Assembly (NCBI RefSeq): GCF_002729955.1
Contig: NZ_PBYA01000021.1
Span: 1-64,000, forward strand
Length of the DNA: 64,000 bases
Reading direction: 5' to 3'
Source: Salinisphaera sp.
GTDB taxonomy: Bacteria; Pseudomonadota; Gammaproteobacteria; Nevskiales; Salinisphaeraceae
Part shown: one piece after another, positions 42,970 to 51,146 of the stretch
Numbering within the stretch: the stretch's first letter is position 1
How the letters are laid out: every line of letters starts with the position of its first letter
Notes under the pieces: model-generated
What the model saw: the letters and a program-made list of their open reading frames with translations, nothing else
Told to the model about the DNA's origin: nothing
Databases searched by the model: none
Made by a program: the position numbers and the translations under genes

Positions 42970-44490
42970 TCACGCAATCGCCTGGTACCGGGCCGACGAC
43001 TCGCCACACACGCGACCCTGCGCCGGCGCGGCATCGCCCAGCAGCTGTGCGGCGAGCGATTCCAGGCAGAACAGCGACAGAAACTGTTTTCTCTCGCCGT
43101 CACCGACCGAGGTCAGGCGATACTGGCGCTCGGCCAGTGTCGGATTGGGCTTGTTCACGCCATAGCGGTGCACATGCAGGCTATCGGCCGGCGCTTCGAT
43201 GTATTCGATATCGCTGGCCAGATCGACCATGAAGCCGATACGCCCGGCAGGCGCTGCCACCACGAGCACCTGGCTGGCGGCTCGTGCGGGTGCCTTGTCG
43301 CCGATCAGCCGACGCAGATCCACGAGGGTGACGAGCTCGTCGAGGTGGCGGAAGACGCCCTCGAACACCCCCGAGCCACCCAAGGGCGCGTAGTGTTCCG
43401 GCATCGTCAGGACGGCGTCGAGTTGATCCATGAAAACCACGAATTTTCCGCCGGCTTGGAAGTGCAGGAAAGCGAAACGCCGCCAGACGACGCCGCTTCG
43501 CTCGCGCTGCTTGGTGTCGGCGTTGAGTTCGGCGTGAACGCGCGCGATGTTGGCCAGCTCTTCGCGCGCGAAAAGCGCGGTATGCGATACCAGCAGTGCA
43601 TCGGCCATGTCGGGACGGGACAACAACCCGGCGACGCCGGTGTCGGTCGATTGATCGGAAGGCCCGGCCAAGGCCAGACAATCCTGCGGCTGGTATTCCA
43701 CCATGCTCATGATGTGCTCGACGGCCAGCGCCAGATTGCCCTGCCCCGTATCCAGCACCACCATCTGTTCAAGCCGACTCACCGACGGCGCCTGTCCAAG
43801 CAGCACCCGCGCGTCGAACACCGGCACGATGTCCTCACGCAGGCGATGGTTGCCCAAGTAACCGGGTAGCGCCAACGCCGGCTCGATCAACGTATGGCAA
43901 TCCGCGATCTCGCGCACCACATCGGCATCGATAGCGAGCGTCAACGCCCCCGAACTCGCGATCACCGCACGCTGGCGCGCAGCCCCTCGCGCGTACCAGC
44001 CGGTACGGGCCGCGCGCGCGCCACGTCCGGCTTCGTCGCCGACATGCACCATGCCTTTGATATCCAGCATGGCATCGATATCCAGCACATAGACCGGGCT
44101 GTCAGTCCCCGAACGGCAGAACACGCGATTCGCAAACAGCTCAATCGCGTCGTTTTCCTGATCGATCGCACTGACCTGCGACTCGTCCAGGGTGACCACG
44201 TCTTCCACCCGATCGACGACCACGCCGAAGCGACGTCCGCGCCCGGCCAGAACCGCCACGGTATGACCGTGTTCGACCGGTGCCGGCTCTCGACGCAGAC
44301 CAAGCATGCGGGCCAGATCCACAACGGGAATCTGAGCCCCGCGCAGCGCGAAACTGCCGACCAGCCAATCCGCGACCCGCGGCATCGGCGCCGGGGGCTG
44401 TGTCAGTGCCACGACCTCGCGCAGCGAGCTCACCTCGAAGGCGACTTCGCTATCGCCGACGCCGAGAATCCCGAACTTGTGCGTGCTCAT
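42970..44490 (-). CDS. Triple-CheW chemotaxis coupling protein
   Basis: This 506-aa protein is made of three CheW-like domains (about 1-150, 160-315 and 330-485). Each has the CheW signature of an inserted strand plus G..IPVVDLARMLGL, GFLGNHRL..-like loops or GVFRHLDELVTLVDLRRLIG. Normal CheW is about 160 aa and couples one receptor to CheA. Three in tandem could tie several receptors or kinases into one array or act as a scaffold. It has no CheR, CheB or response-regulator part. Its start overlaps the stop of the five-PAS chemoreceptor gene by one base (TGATG), so the two are translationally coupled and likely work together. No cheA is in the window. Confidence 0.85.
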   Translation of the reverse strand: MSTHKFGILGVGDSEVAFEVSSLREVVALTQPPAPMPRVADWLVGSFALRGAQIPVVDLARMLGLRREPAPVEHGHTVAVLAGRGRRFGVVVDRVEDVVTLDESQVSAIDQENDAIELFANRVFCRSGTDSPVYVLDIDAMLDIKGMVHVGDEAGRGARAARTGWYARGAARQRAVIASSGALTLAIDADVVREIADCHTLIEPALALPGYLGNHRLREDIVPVFDARVLLGQAPSVSRLEQMVVLDTGQGNLALAVEHIMSMVEYQPQDCLALAGPSDQSTDTGVAGLLSRPDMADALLVSHTALFAREELANIARVHAELNADTKQRERSGVVWRRFAFLHFQAGGKFVVFMDQLDAVLTMPEHYAPLGGSGVFEGVFRHLDELVTLVDLRRLIGDKAPARAASQVLVVAAPAGRIGFMVDLASDIEYIEAPADSLHVHRYGVNKPNPTLAERQYRLTSVGDGERKQFLSLFCLESLAAQLLGDAAPAQGRVCGESSARYQAIA

Positions 44491-46985
44491 CAGCCTTCGT
44501 TGGCTGCCTTGAGCCGGGCCGGCGCCGAACGACGTGGCGTCTCGGAACGCTCGTCCTTGCGCGTGGAATCGGTCAGTTCACGGATCAGACGGTCCACCTG
44601 ATCGGCGGTGCCGAGCTGCTCTTCGGTCGTGGTCGCGATTTCTTCGACCGACGACGTAGTCTGTTCGACCCCCTCGGCGATCCGGCCGAAGGAATCGTGC
44701 GCAACATGGATCACCTCGTTGCCGCTGTCGATGCGCTTGAGCGACTGGCTGATCAGGCGGTTGATCTGACGTGTGGCGTCGGCCGATTTCTCGGCGAGCT
44801 TGCGTACCTCGTCGGCCACCACCGAAAACCCCAGGCCATGCTCGCCGGCACGCGCGGCTTCGATTGCGGCGTTGAAGGCCAGCAGATTGGTCTGCGACGC
44901 GATTTCGCCGATCACCTTGACGATTTCATCGATATCTTCGGCCGATTTCTGAATCGCTGCCATGGCCTCGGTCGAGTTTTCCAGCGCCTTGACGCCCTGG
45001 GCTGCCTCACGCTGCGTCGTACGCGCCATTTCCCGGGTGAGCCGCGTGTTCTCCACGATCGAGGCTATCGAGGCGTGCAGTTCTTCCACCGCATCGCGCA
45101 TGGCATCGGCCTGACGCTGGATATGCTCCTCGCGCTCGACCTGCTCGGTGATATCGGTGGCGAACTTCACGACCTTGTACGGGTCGCCGTCGGCGTCGAG
45201 AATCGGGTTATAGGTGGCCTGGATCCAGACTTTCTGTCCGAAGCGGCCGATGCGCATGAACCGCCCGCCGAAGTACTCGCCACGGGCCAGCGCCAGCCAG
45301 AAATCGCGATAGGCAGCACTGGCGACATGCGAGGGTTCGCACAGCAGCCGGTGATGCTGGCCGACCAGTTCATCGCGCTGGTAGCCCATCGTGTTCAGGA
45401 AGTTGTCGTTGGCACCCAGCACGTAGCCCTTGAGGTCGAACTCGATCACCGCCTGCGAACGCGCAATGGCGTTGACCTTGCCCTCGAATTCGGCGTTGCG
45501 ATGCTTGGCGGCGGTGATATCGGTGGCGAACTTGACCACCTTGTACGGCCGGCCATGCAGATCGAAGATCGGGTTGTAGGTGGCCTGCAACCAGATTTCG
45601 CGCCCGTCGCGCGCCACGCGCTTGAACTGATCGGCGACGTACTCGCCGGCCGCGAGCTTCTTCCACAACAGCTGATAGTCTTCGCTCGTGGCATAGCCGT
45701 CTTCGCAGAACATGCGATGGTGCTTGCCGACCAGCTCGTCGAGGCGATAGCCCACCGTTTCACGGAAGTTCTTGTTCGCGGTGATGATCGTGCCGTCGAG
45801 ATTGAACTCGATTACGCCCTGGGCGCGATCAATCGCGGCGAACTTGCCGTCGACCTCGGCCTGGGCCTGGCGCTCCTGGGTGATATCGCTGGCGAACTGC
45901 ACGATCTTGGTCGGCCGACCGCGTGCGTCGAGAATCGGGTTGTAGATCGCCTGCAGCCAGAGTTCCTGACCGTCACGCGTAAAACGCTGGAATTCGCCGG
46001 ACACGGACTCGCCGCGCGACAGCCGGCCCCACAGGTTGCGGTATTCGCTGCTCTGCGCATATTCGGAATCACAGAGGCGGCGATCGTGCTCGCCGATGAG
46101 TTCGGCTTCGCTATAACCCGTGAGCGCCAGGAAGTTCGCATTCGCCTTGAGCACATGGCCGTCGAGGTCGAACTCGACCAGCGCCCGCGAACGATCAATG
46201 GCTCGCAAAAGGCTTTCAGACTCCGCTTCATGCGTTTTCTGTGCGGTGATATCAGAAGCGAACTTCACCACCTTGTACGGCTGGCCGTGGGCGTTTAGCA
46301 CCGGGTTGTAGCTGGCCTGCAGCCAGATCTCGCGCCCCTGTTTGTCGAGCCGGCAATATTCGCCGCTCATGAACTCGCCGCGGGCAAGCGCACGCCAGAA
46401 TTCGCCATAGGCCTCGCTTTCGACATAGGCCGGTTCACAGAACAGCCGGTGATGACGGCCGCGGATCTCATCCAGCGTGTAGCCGCTGACCGCCAGGAAA
46501 TTGCGGTTGGCGTCGAGAATGATGCCGTCGAGATCGAACTCGATGACTGCCTGCGAGCGATCCAGCGCATCGAGCTTGCTGGCATGTTCCGCGCTAACGC
46601 GCTTTTCGCGCGTGATATCGGTCGCGAGCTTGATGATCTTGATAACGTTTCCGGCGTCGTCGCGAATTGGGTTGTAGGTCGCGCTCAGCCAGACCTCGCT
46701 GCCGTCCTTGGCCACGCGCCGATATTCGCCACTGTCGAAATGGCCGCTGCCGAGCCGCTCCCAGAATTGTTCGTAGGCAGGCTGGGCGACCTCTTCGGGA
46801 ATGCAGAACATCCGGTGATGCTCACCCACGATTTCGTCGAGGCTGTAGCCCAGCGTTTCCAGAAAGTTGGCGTTCGCGTCGAGCACCAGTCCCTGTGCAT
46901 CGAACTCGATTACGGCATTCGCTTGGCCGATCGCATGACGAAGCGCCTCGAGTTCGGCCGTCGCGATGGTAGAAGAATCAGCCAT
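44490..46985 (-). CDS. Soluble chemoreceptor with five tandem PAS domains
   Basis: This 831-aa methyl-accepting chemotaxis-type protein has no signal peptide or membrane helix. Five PAS domains of about 120 residues each (roughly 8-125, 130-247, 252-369, 374-491, 496-613) are close copies of one another, sharing AVIEFD..G.ILDAN.NFL..GY.LDE..G.HHR.FC and W.R...G.....EI.R.A.DG.E.WLQA.YNPI. The C-terminal signalling hairpin contains the tip motif EIASQTNLLAFNAAIEAARA and ends soon after, without a CheR-binding pentapeptide. Such PAS-MCPs sense redox or bind heme/FAD in the cytoplasm; the cofactor is not evident. The start at 46985 (MADSS) was preferred to the one ten codons upstream. Confidence 0.9.
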   Translation of the reverse strand: MADSSTIATAELEALRHAIGQANAVIEFDAQGLVLDANANFLETLGYSLDEIVGEHHRMFCIPEEVAQPAYEQFWERLGSGHFDSGEYRRVAKDGSEVWLSATYNPIRDDAGNVIKIIKLATDITREKRVSAEHASKLDALDRSQAVIEFDLDGIILDANRNFLAVSGYTLDEIRGRHHRLFCEPAYVESEAYGEFWRALARGEFMSGEYCRLDKQGREIWLQASYNPVLNAHGQPYKVVKFASDITAQKTHEAESESLLRAIDRSRALVEFDLDGHVLKANANFLALTGYSEAELIGEHDRRLCDSEYAQSSEYRNLWGRLSRGESVSGEFQRFTRDGQELWLQAIYNPILDARGRPTKIVQFASDITQERQAQAEVDGKFAAIDRAQGVIEFNLDGTIITANKNFRETVGYRLDELVGKHHRMFCEDGYATSEDYQLLWKKLAAGEYVADQFKRVARDGREIWLQATYNPIFDLHGRPYKVVKFATDITAAKHRNAEFEGKVNAIARSQAVIEFDLKGYVLGANDNFLNTMGYQRDELVGQHHRLLCEPSHVASAAYRDFWLALARGEYFGGRFMRIGRFGQKVWIQATYNPILDADGDPYKVVKFATDITEQVEREEHIQRQADAMRDAVEELHASIASIVENTRLTREMARTTQREAAQGVKALENSTEAMAAIQKSAEDIDEIVKVIGEIASQTNLLAFNAAIEAARAGEHGLGFSVVADEVRKLAEKSADATRQINRLISQSLKRIDSGNEVIHVAHDSFGRIAEGVEQTTSSVEEIATTTEEQLGTADQVDRLIRELTDSTRKDERSETPRRSAPARLKAANEG

Positions 46986-47201
46986 GGGTATCCGCCTGTA
47001 TTGGGAGAGCAGCAAGAGAGATCTGACGTTGCACCGCCCGATCGAGGATTGCTCGAACGGATGACGACACCGTCGGCCTACAGATCGGCATAGCGAAACA
47101 AAACTTTATTGCGCACGGCCTTTCGAACAGACCCTCGTTCGCCGGCCGTTGCGGCGGATAAAATCGATACGCCGGCCGTGAACATGCGATAGCATCCGGA
47201 C

Positions 47202-48110
47202 ATGGCAACCCGTGCAGAAGCCGCTGCGGCACCCGCCAGCCTCGACGAGGTTGTGGCCTCGGTGCACGACACCGTGATCGCCACCTGGGGCGACTTTGTC
47301 GCACATCTGCCGTTTATCGGCATCTCGCTTGCGATCATCGCGCTGACCTGGCTCGGCGCTTGGCTGAGTACGGTGTTCGCCGCGCGCCTGACCGGCAAGC
47401 GTACCCGCCCGTCTTTGCGCCGTCTGATCGATCGCCTGCTGTCGCTGGGTATCTGGGCCCTGGGGCTCACACTCGCCGCCGTCGTGGTATTTCCCGGGCT
47501 GTCGCCGGCCAAGGCGCTGGGCGGTCTCGGTCTGCTTTCGGTGGCCGTGGGCTTCGCCTTCAAGGACACCTTCGAGAATTTCTTCGCCGGCATGCTCATG
47601 CTCTGGAAATACCCCTTCGAAAGCGGGGATTTCATCGAGAGCGGCGAAATCATGGGGCGTGTCGAGCGGGTCAACGTTCGCGTGACCCATATCCGTCAGG
47701 TCACCGGCGAGCTGCTTATCGTGCCCAACGCCAGCCTGTTCAAGAACTCGGTGCTGGTACTCACCAATCAGCGGGTACGCCGTATCCATGTCGCCACGGG
47801 CGTGGCCTATGACGAAGACCTGGCCGCCGCGCTGGAGGTGATCGAAACCGCCGTGCGCGCCTGCGAAAGCCGAGTAAAGGACTACCCGGTACAGGTCTTT
47901 GCGACCGGTTTCGGCAGCAGCAGCATGGATATCGACGTGAGCTGGTGGTGTGACTCGACACCGCTGGGTGCCCGCAAGTCACGCAACGAAGTCGTGGTGG
48001 CGATCAAGGCAGCCCTGGATCAGGCGGGTATCGAAATTCCATACCCCTATCGAACGCTGCATTTCAGGGGGCCGATCCCGGTCGAAAACGAGCCCTCAAC
48101 GCCCGGCTGA
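47202..48110 (+). CDS. MscS-family mechanosensitive channel (3 of 3)
   Basis: This 302-aa protein is close in size and order to E. coli MscS (286 aa). It has three membrane helices, the pore-helix region LSPAKALGGLGLLSVAVGFA, FKDTFENFFAGMLMLWKYPF, then ESGDFIESGEIMGRVERVNV, a beta-domain with VTGELLIVPNASLFKNSVL, and a C-terminal alpha/beta domain ending GIEIPYPYRTLHF. It would open on hypo-osmotic shock. The Asn/Gly spacing of the pore helix differs slightly from MscS. It is convergent with the nitroreductase gene, which it overlaps by 15 bases at the 3' end. Confidence 0.9.
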   Translation: MATRAEAAAAPASLDEVVASVHDTVIATWGDFVAHLPFIGISLAIIALTWLGAWLSTVFAARLTGKRTRPSLRRLIDRLLSLGIWALGLTLAAVVVFPGLSPAKALGGLGLLSVAVGFAFKDTFENFFAGMLMLWKYPFESGDFIESGEIMGRVERVNVRVTHIRQVTGELLIVPNASLFKNSVLVLTNQRVRRIHVATGVAYDEDLAAALEVIETAVRACESRVKDYPVQVFATGFGSSSMDIDVSWWCDSTPLGARKSRNEVVVAIKAALDQAGIEIPYPYRTLHFRGPIPVENEPSTPG

Positions 48111-48716
48111 AGCCTCGGCGCGAGCGCCGACACAGAAAAGCGCCACCGGTTGCAGCGGCGCCGGCAGGGCCAGAAGATCGGCAAGACGACGGGCATCGAA
48201 GCCGGCCACGATGACGCCACCCAGCCCTTCGGCCAGCGTGGCCAGATGCATGTTCTGCAACACTGCGCCCGCTTCGATATGCACATAGCGTTCGCCGCGC
48301 CGACCGTCGGGTTGCTGATCGAAAAAATGCGCGTTCGCCGCCTCGTAATCGGCGGCCACGACCAGCACCACCGCCGCATGTTCCAGCCAGGCATCATCGG
48401 CCAGCGAAGTCGCCCGTAATGCTTCAGGCGCGATCGCTTTGCGCCATGCACCGAGCAGGGCATCCGGCATATCAAGCGCGTATAAACCCTGGGCCGAGCC
48501 TTGAAGGCGGTGAACGATCGCGAACAGGCGTAGCGGATAGAGCCCATGCGCCGAGGGCGCATTGCGTTTGCCCGATCTGGATCGCCCTTGGGCGCAATGC
48601 ACAATGCGCTCGAGTGCCGCCCGGCCAATCGGCGCGGCCGAGTATTCCCGACCGCTTTGCCGATGCTCAATCAGCTCGGCCAGGGCGACACGGCGGTCTG
48701 GATGTTGTGCCGTCAC
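48096..48716 (-). CDS. Nitroreductase-family (SagB-type) flavoprotein
   Basis: This 206-aa protein resembles the FMN-dependent nitroreductase/SagB-ThcOx family. It begins ELIEHRQSGREYSAAPIGRA, then RNAPSAHGLYPLRLFAIVHR (FMN contacts), HIEAGAVLQNMHLATLAEGL and GGVIVAGFDARRLADLL, the usual C-terminal pattern. It may reduce a nitro group, quinone or a halogenated compound; the substrate is unknown. The start is the GTG at 48716; the longer open frame to 48938 runs into the neighbouring hydrolase gene and shows no similarity. It lies 40 bases after the alpha/beta-hydrolase gene on the same strand, so the two are probably an operon. Confidence 0.78.
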   Translation of the reverse strand: MTAQHPDRRVALAELIEHRQSGREYSAAPIGRAALERIVHCAQGRSRSGKRNAPSAHGLYPLRLFAIVHRLQGSAQGLYALDMPDALLGAWRKAIAPEALRATSLADDAWLEHAAVVLVVAADYEAANAHFFDQQPDGRRGERYVHIEAGAVLQNMHLATLAEGLGGVIVAGFDARRLADLLALPAPLQPVALFCVGARAEASAGR

Positions 48717-48756
48717 TGCCTGCGAAGACGGGGCCGAACGCCGCGCTCTCTGCGTT

Positions 48757-49590
48757 CTAGCCGAGGAAATCGAGCAGTGCGGCGTTGAACTCATCGGCAT
48801 GCGTGGCGTTGATGCCGTGCGGGCCACCTTCGATGAGCTTGAGCGAGCTATCGTTGATGGCATCCACCGAACGCTTGCCGCTGACCTCGAAGGGCACGAT
48901 GCCGTCCGAATCGCCGTGGATGACCAGGGTGGGCACATCGAATTTCGCCAGGTCGTCGCGAAAGTCGGTACGGCCGAAGGCGGCGATGCAGTCCAGCGTG
49001 CCCTTGGGCGAAGCGAACCAGGCGATATCGCGGTGGTACTGGCGATTGGCTTCGCTCACCAGCAGCCCGCCCTGTTCGGTGGAGAAGAAATTGCCGGAAA
49101 AGTCTTCGAAGAACGCCGGACGATCGCTTTTCACGCCGTTTTCGAAATCGGCGATAGTGGCATCGTCCAGGCCGCCATCGGGATTGTCGTCGGCCTTGTA
49201 GAGATACGGCGGCACGGCGGCGGCGAGCACGGCCTTGGCCACGCGATCGCTGCCATAGGTGCCGATATAGCGTGCGACTTCGCCGCCACCCATGGAAAAG
49301 CCGACCAGCGTCATGTCGGTGAGGTTGAGATGCTCGACCAGCGTATTCAGATCGCGGGCCAGCGTATCGTAGTCGTAGCCGCCAAACGGCTGCGACGACT
49401 TGCCGAAACCACGGCGGTCGTAGGTGATCACGCGATAGCCCGCCTCGACGAGCGCGGGCACCTGATTTTCCCAGGAGCGCCCGGACAGGGGCCAACCGTG
49501 GATGAGCACCACCGGCTTACCGCTGCCCACATCCTCGTAGTAGAGCTCTACCGGCGCATCGTTTTCGCGGTCGACTTCAATAAATGCCAT
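48757..49590 (-). CDS. Alpha/beta hydrolase, non-heme haloperoxidase/esterase type
   Basis: This 277-aa alpha/beta hydrolase belongs to the arylesterase/'non-heme chloroperoxidase' group. The nucleophile is Ser99 in GFSMGGGEVARY, the acid Asp is in HGDSDGIVPFE, and His is in EGGPHGINATH. The oxyanion stretch is IHGWPLSGRSWE, and YDRRGFGKSSQPFGGYDYDT is typical of the group. The likely reaction is ester or lactone hydrolysis; perhydrolysis to peracid is known for relatives. The ATG at 49590 has AAGAGAA about 8 bases upstream. The nitroreductase gene follows. Confidence 0.85.
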   Translation of the reverse strand: MAFIEVDRENDAPVELYYEDVGSGKPVVLIHGWPLSGRSWENQVPALVEAGYRVITYDRRGFGKSSQPFGGYDYDTLARDLNTLVEHLNLTDMTLVGFSMGGGEVARYIGTYGSDRVAKAVLAAAVPPYLYKADDNPDGGLDDATIADFENGVKSDRPAFFEDFSGNFFSTEQGGLLVSEANRQYHRDIAWFASPKGTLDCIAAFGRTDFRDDLAKFDVPTLVIHGDSDGIVPFEVSGKRSVDAINDSSLKLIEGGPHGINATHADEFNAALLDFLG

Positions 49591-49752
49591 AACGCGTTCT
49601 CTTGTCGAATACTTGTTTCTGAACATGGGTCGAAGCCGGCCCGAGACAAGTGCTGCGTGCGTCCCGACATTCGGCCGACATCTACGAGTGTCACCGTGGA
49701 TGCCAATTCGGTTAATCTTGCGCGCCGCCCCGGTTAGCTTGCGCACAATACA

Positions 49753-50547
49753 ATGTCCGATACACAGCCCCGCCCGATTCCCAACGCCCGCGTTTCCGCC
49801 CGCGCGATCTACCAGACCATCCGACGCGACGGCGAAGAGGAAATGGCCCGGCCGATGGGCTCGCTGTGGTGGTCAGGCGTTGCGGCCGGCATCGCGATTT
49901 CCACGTCGGTGATCGCCGAGGGCCTGCTGCATACCAGCCTGCCCGACAGCCCCTGGCGGGAACCGCTGGCGGCCTTCGGCTATTGCGTGGGATTCGTGCT
50001 GGTCGTACTCGGGCGCATGCAGTTGTTCACCGAGAACACCATTACCGCGGTGCTGCCATTGATGGCCCGGACCAATCGCGAGTCCCTGATCTGTATCGCC
50101 CGGCTGTGGAGCGTGGTGTTCATCGCCAATATGTTCGGCACGCTCGTGGCCGCGACGTTCACTGACGTGGTGGGCTTTGCGACCCCCACGCAGCTTGCCG
50201 CCTTTCAAGAGGTCTCCCGCCCGTTGCTGGACAAGGACTGGCTTGAAACCCTGCTGCACGGTATCCCGGCCGGCTTTTTCGTGGCCGCCATGGTCTGGAT
50301 GCTGCCCAATGCGCGCGGCTCCGAAATCGGGGTGATCGTGATCGCGACCTACGTCATTGCCATTGGCGGCTTCGCCCATGTGGTGGTGGGTTCGATGGAA
50401 GCCTTCCTGCTGATGCTGGCTGGCGAAGTCGCGATTATCGATGCGCTCTGGGGCTGTCTCGTGCCGGCATTGATCGGCAACGTGCTCGGCGGCACCGTGC
50501 TTTTCTCGCTGCTGGCCTACGGCCAGGTCCGTCTGGAAATCGACTAG
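49753..50547 (+). CDS. YfdC-type formate/nitrite transporter family protein
   Basis: This 264-aa FNT-superfamily protein is of the YfdC type, more distant from FocA/NirC than the one at 31.1 kb. It has a short cytoplasmic N-terminus (RVSARAIYQTIRRDGEEEMA), six helices, and the family region LFTENTITAVLPLMAR. The pore-side His is in GGFAHVVVGSMEAF. The transported anion is unknown for YfdC. It lies 9 bases before arfB on the same strand, though functional linkage is doubtful. The 5' region is shared divergently with the alpha/beta hydrolase gene. Confidence 0.85.
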   Translation: MSDTQPRPIPNARVSARAIYQTIRRDGEEEMARPMGSLWWSGVAAGIAISTSVIAEGLLHTSLPDSPWREPLAAFGYCVGFVLVVLGRMQLFTENTITAVLPLMARTNRESLICIARLWSVVFIANMFGTLVAATFTDVVGFATPTQLAAFQEVSRPLLDKDWLETLLHGIPAGFFVAAMVWMLPNARGSEIGVIVIATYVIAIGGFAHVVVGSMEAFLLMLAGEVAIIDALWGCLVPALIGNVLGGTVLFSLLAYGQVRLEID

Positions 50548-50556
50548 GCTTGTCGC

Positions 50557-50979
50557 ATGACGCTCACGATTTCCAACCGGGTCACGATCGAGGAGTCGGA
50601 AATCGAATGGCACGCAGTACGCTCATCCGGCGCCGGCGGGCAGAACGTCAACAAGGTCGCCACGGCCGTACATCTGCGTTTCGATATTCATGCCTCCTCG
50701 TTACCCGATGTCTACAAGGAGCGGCTGCTGCAACGCCGGGATCGGCGGATCACCCGCGACGGGGTGATCGTGATCAAGGCACAGCAGTTTCGCAGCCAGG
50801 ACAAGAACCGCGAGGATGCACTCGCACGTCTGCGCTCGATCGTGGCCAGTGCCACCGCGGTCACCCGTCGCCGCAAGGCCACGAAACCCTCGCGCCGCGC
50901 CAAGCGCCAACGCGTGGACGACAAGACACGGCGCGGCCGTACCAAGGCGTTGCGTGCGCGCCCGTCGCGACACGATTGA
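50557..50979 (+). CDS. arfB: Alternative ribosome-rescue factor / peptidyl-tRNA hydrolase ArfB
   Basis: This 140-aa protein is the same length as E. coli ArfB/YaeJ. The catalytic GGQ (residues 27-29, in RSSGAGGQNVNKVATAV) hydrolyses peptidyl-tRNA on stalled ribosomes. The basic C-terminal tail (KPSRRAKRQRVDDKTRRGRT) is the part that enters the empty mRNA channel of ribosomes lacking a stop codon. Both halves of ArfB are therefore present, which separates it from RF1/RF2 and from short ICT1-like fragments. The gene begins 9 bases after the FNT gene and may share its transcript. Confidence 0.95.
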   Translation: MTLTISNRVTIEESEIEWHAVRSSGAGGQNVNKVATAVHLRFDIHASSLPDVYKERLLQRRDRRITRDGVIVIKAQQFRSQDKNREDALARLRSIVASATAVTRRRKATKPSRRAKRQRVDDKTRRGRTKALRARPSRHD

Positions 50980-51146
50980 GGCGGTGCGCGGGCCCGCTTG
51001 CATCCCTGCTGTATGATCGCCCGCTCTTATTTTGCACCGCACAATGCGGCACGAGATCCGGCTTACCCGTGGCACGAAGCGCCACCGGGTCAACCGACGA
51101 CGCTTCGTGCCGATAGCGGTTTTGTTGCAGACCAGAAGATCGACAC

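Noticed and set aside
43861-43880. TTGAT...ATCAA-like sequence within the triple-CheW gene
   Set aside because: It lies in the middle of a coding region with no downstream start on either strand, so an FNR site there is unlikely to be functional.
44280-46298. A 672-aa plus-strand frame with internal repeats
   Set aside because: The repeats are the antisense image of the five PAS repeats of the chemoreceptor on the minus strand.
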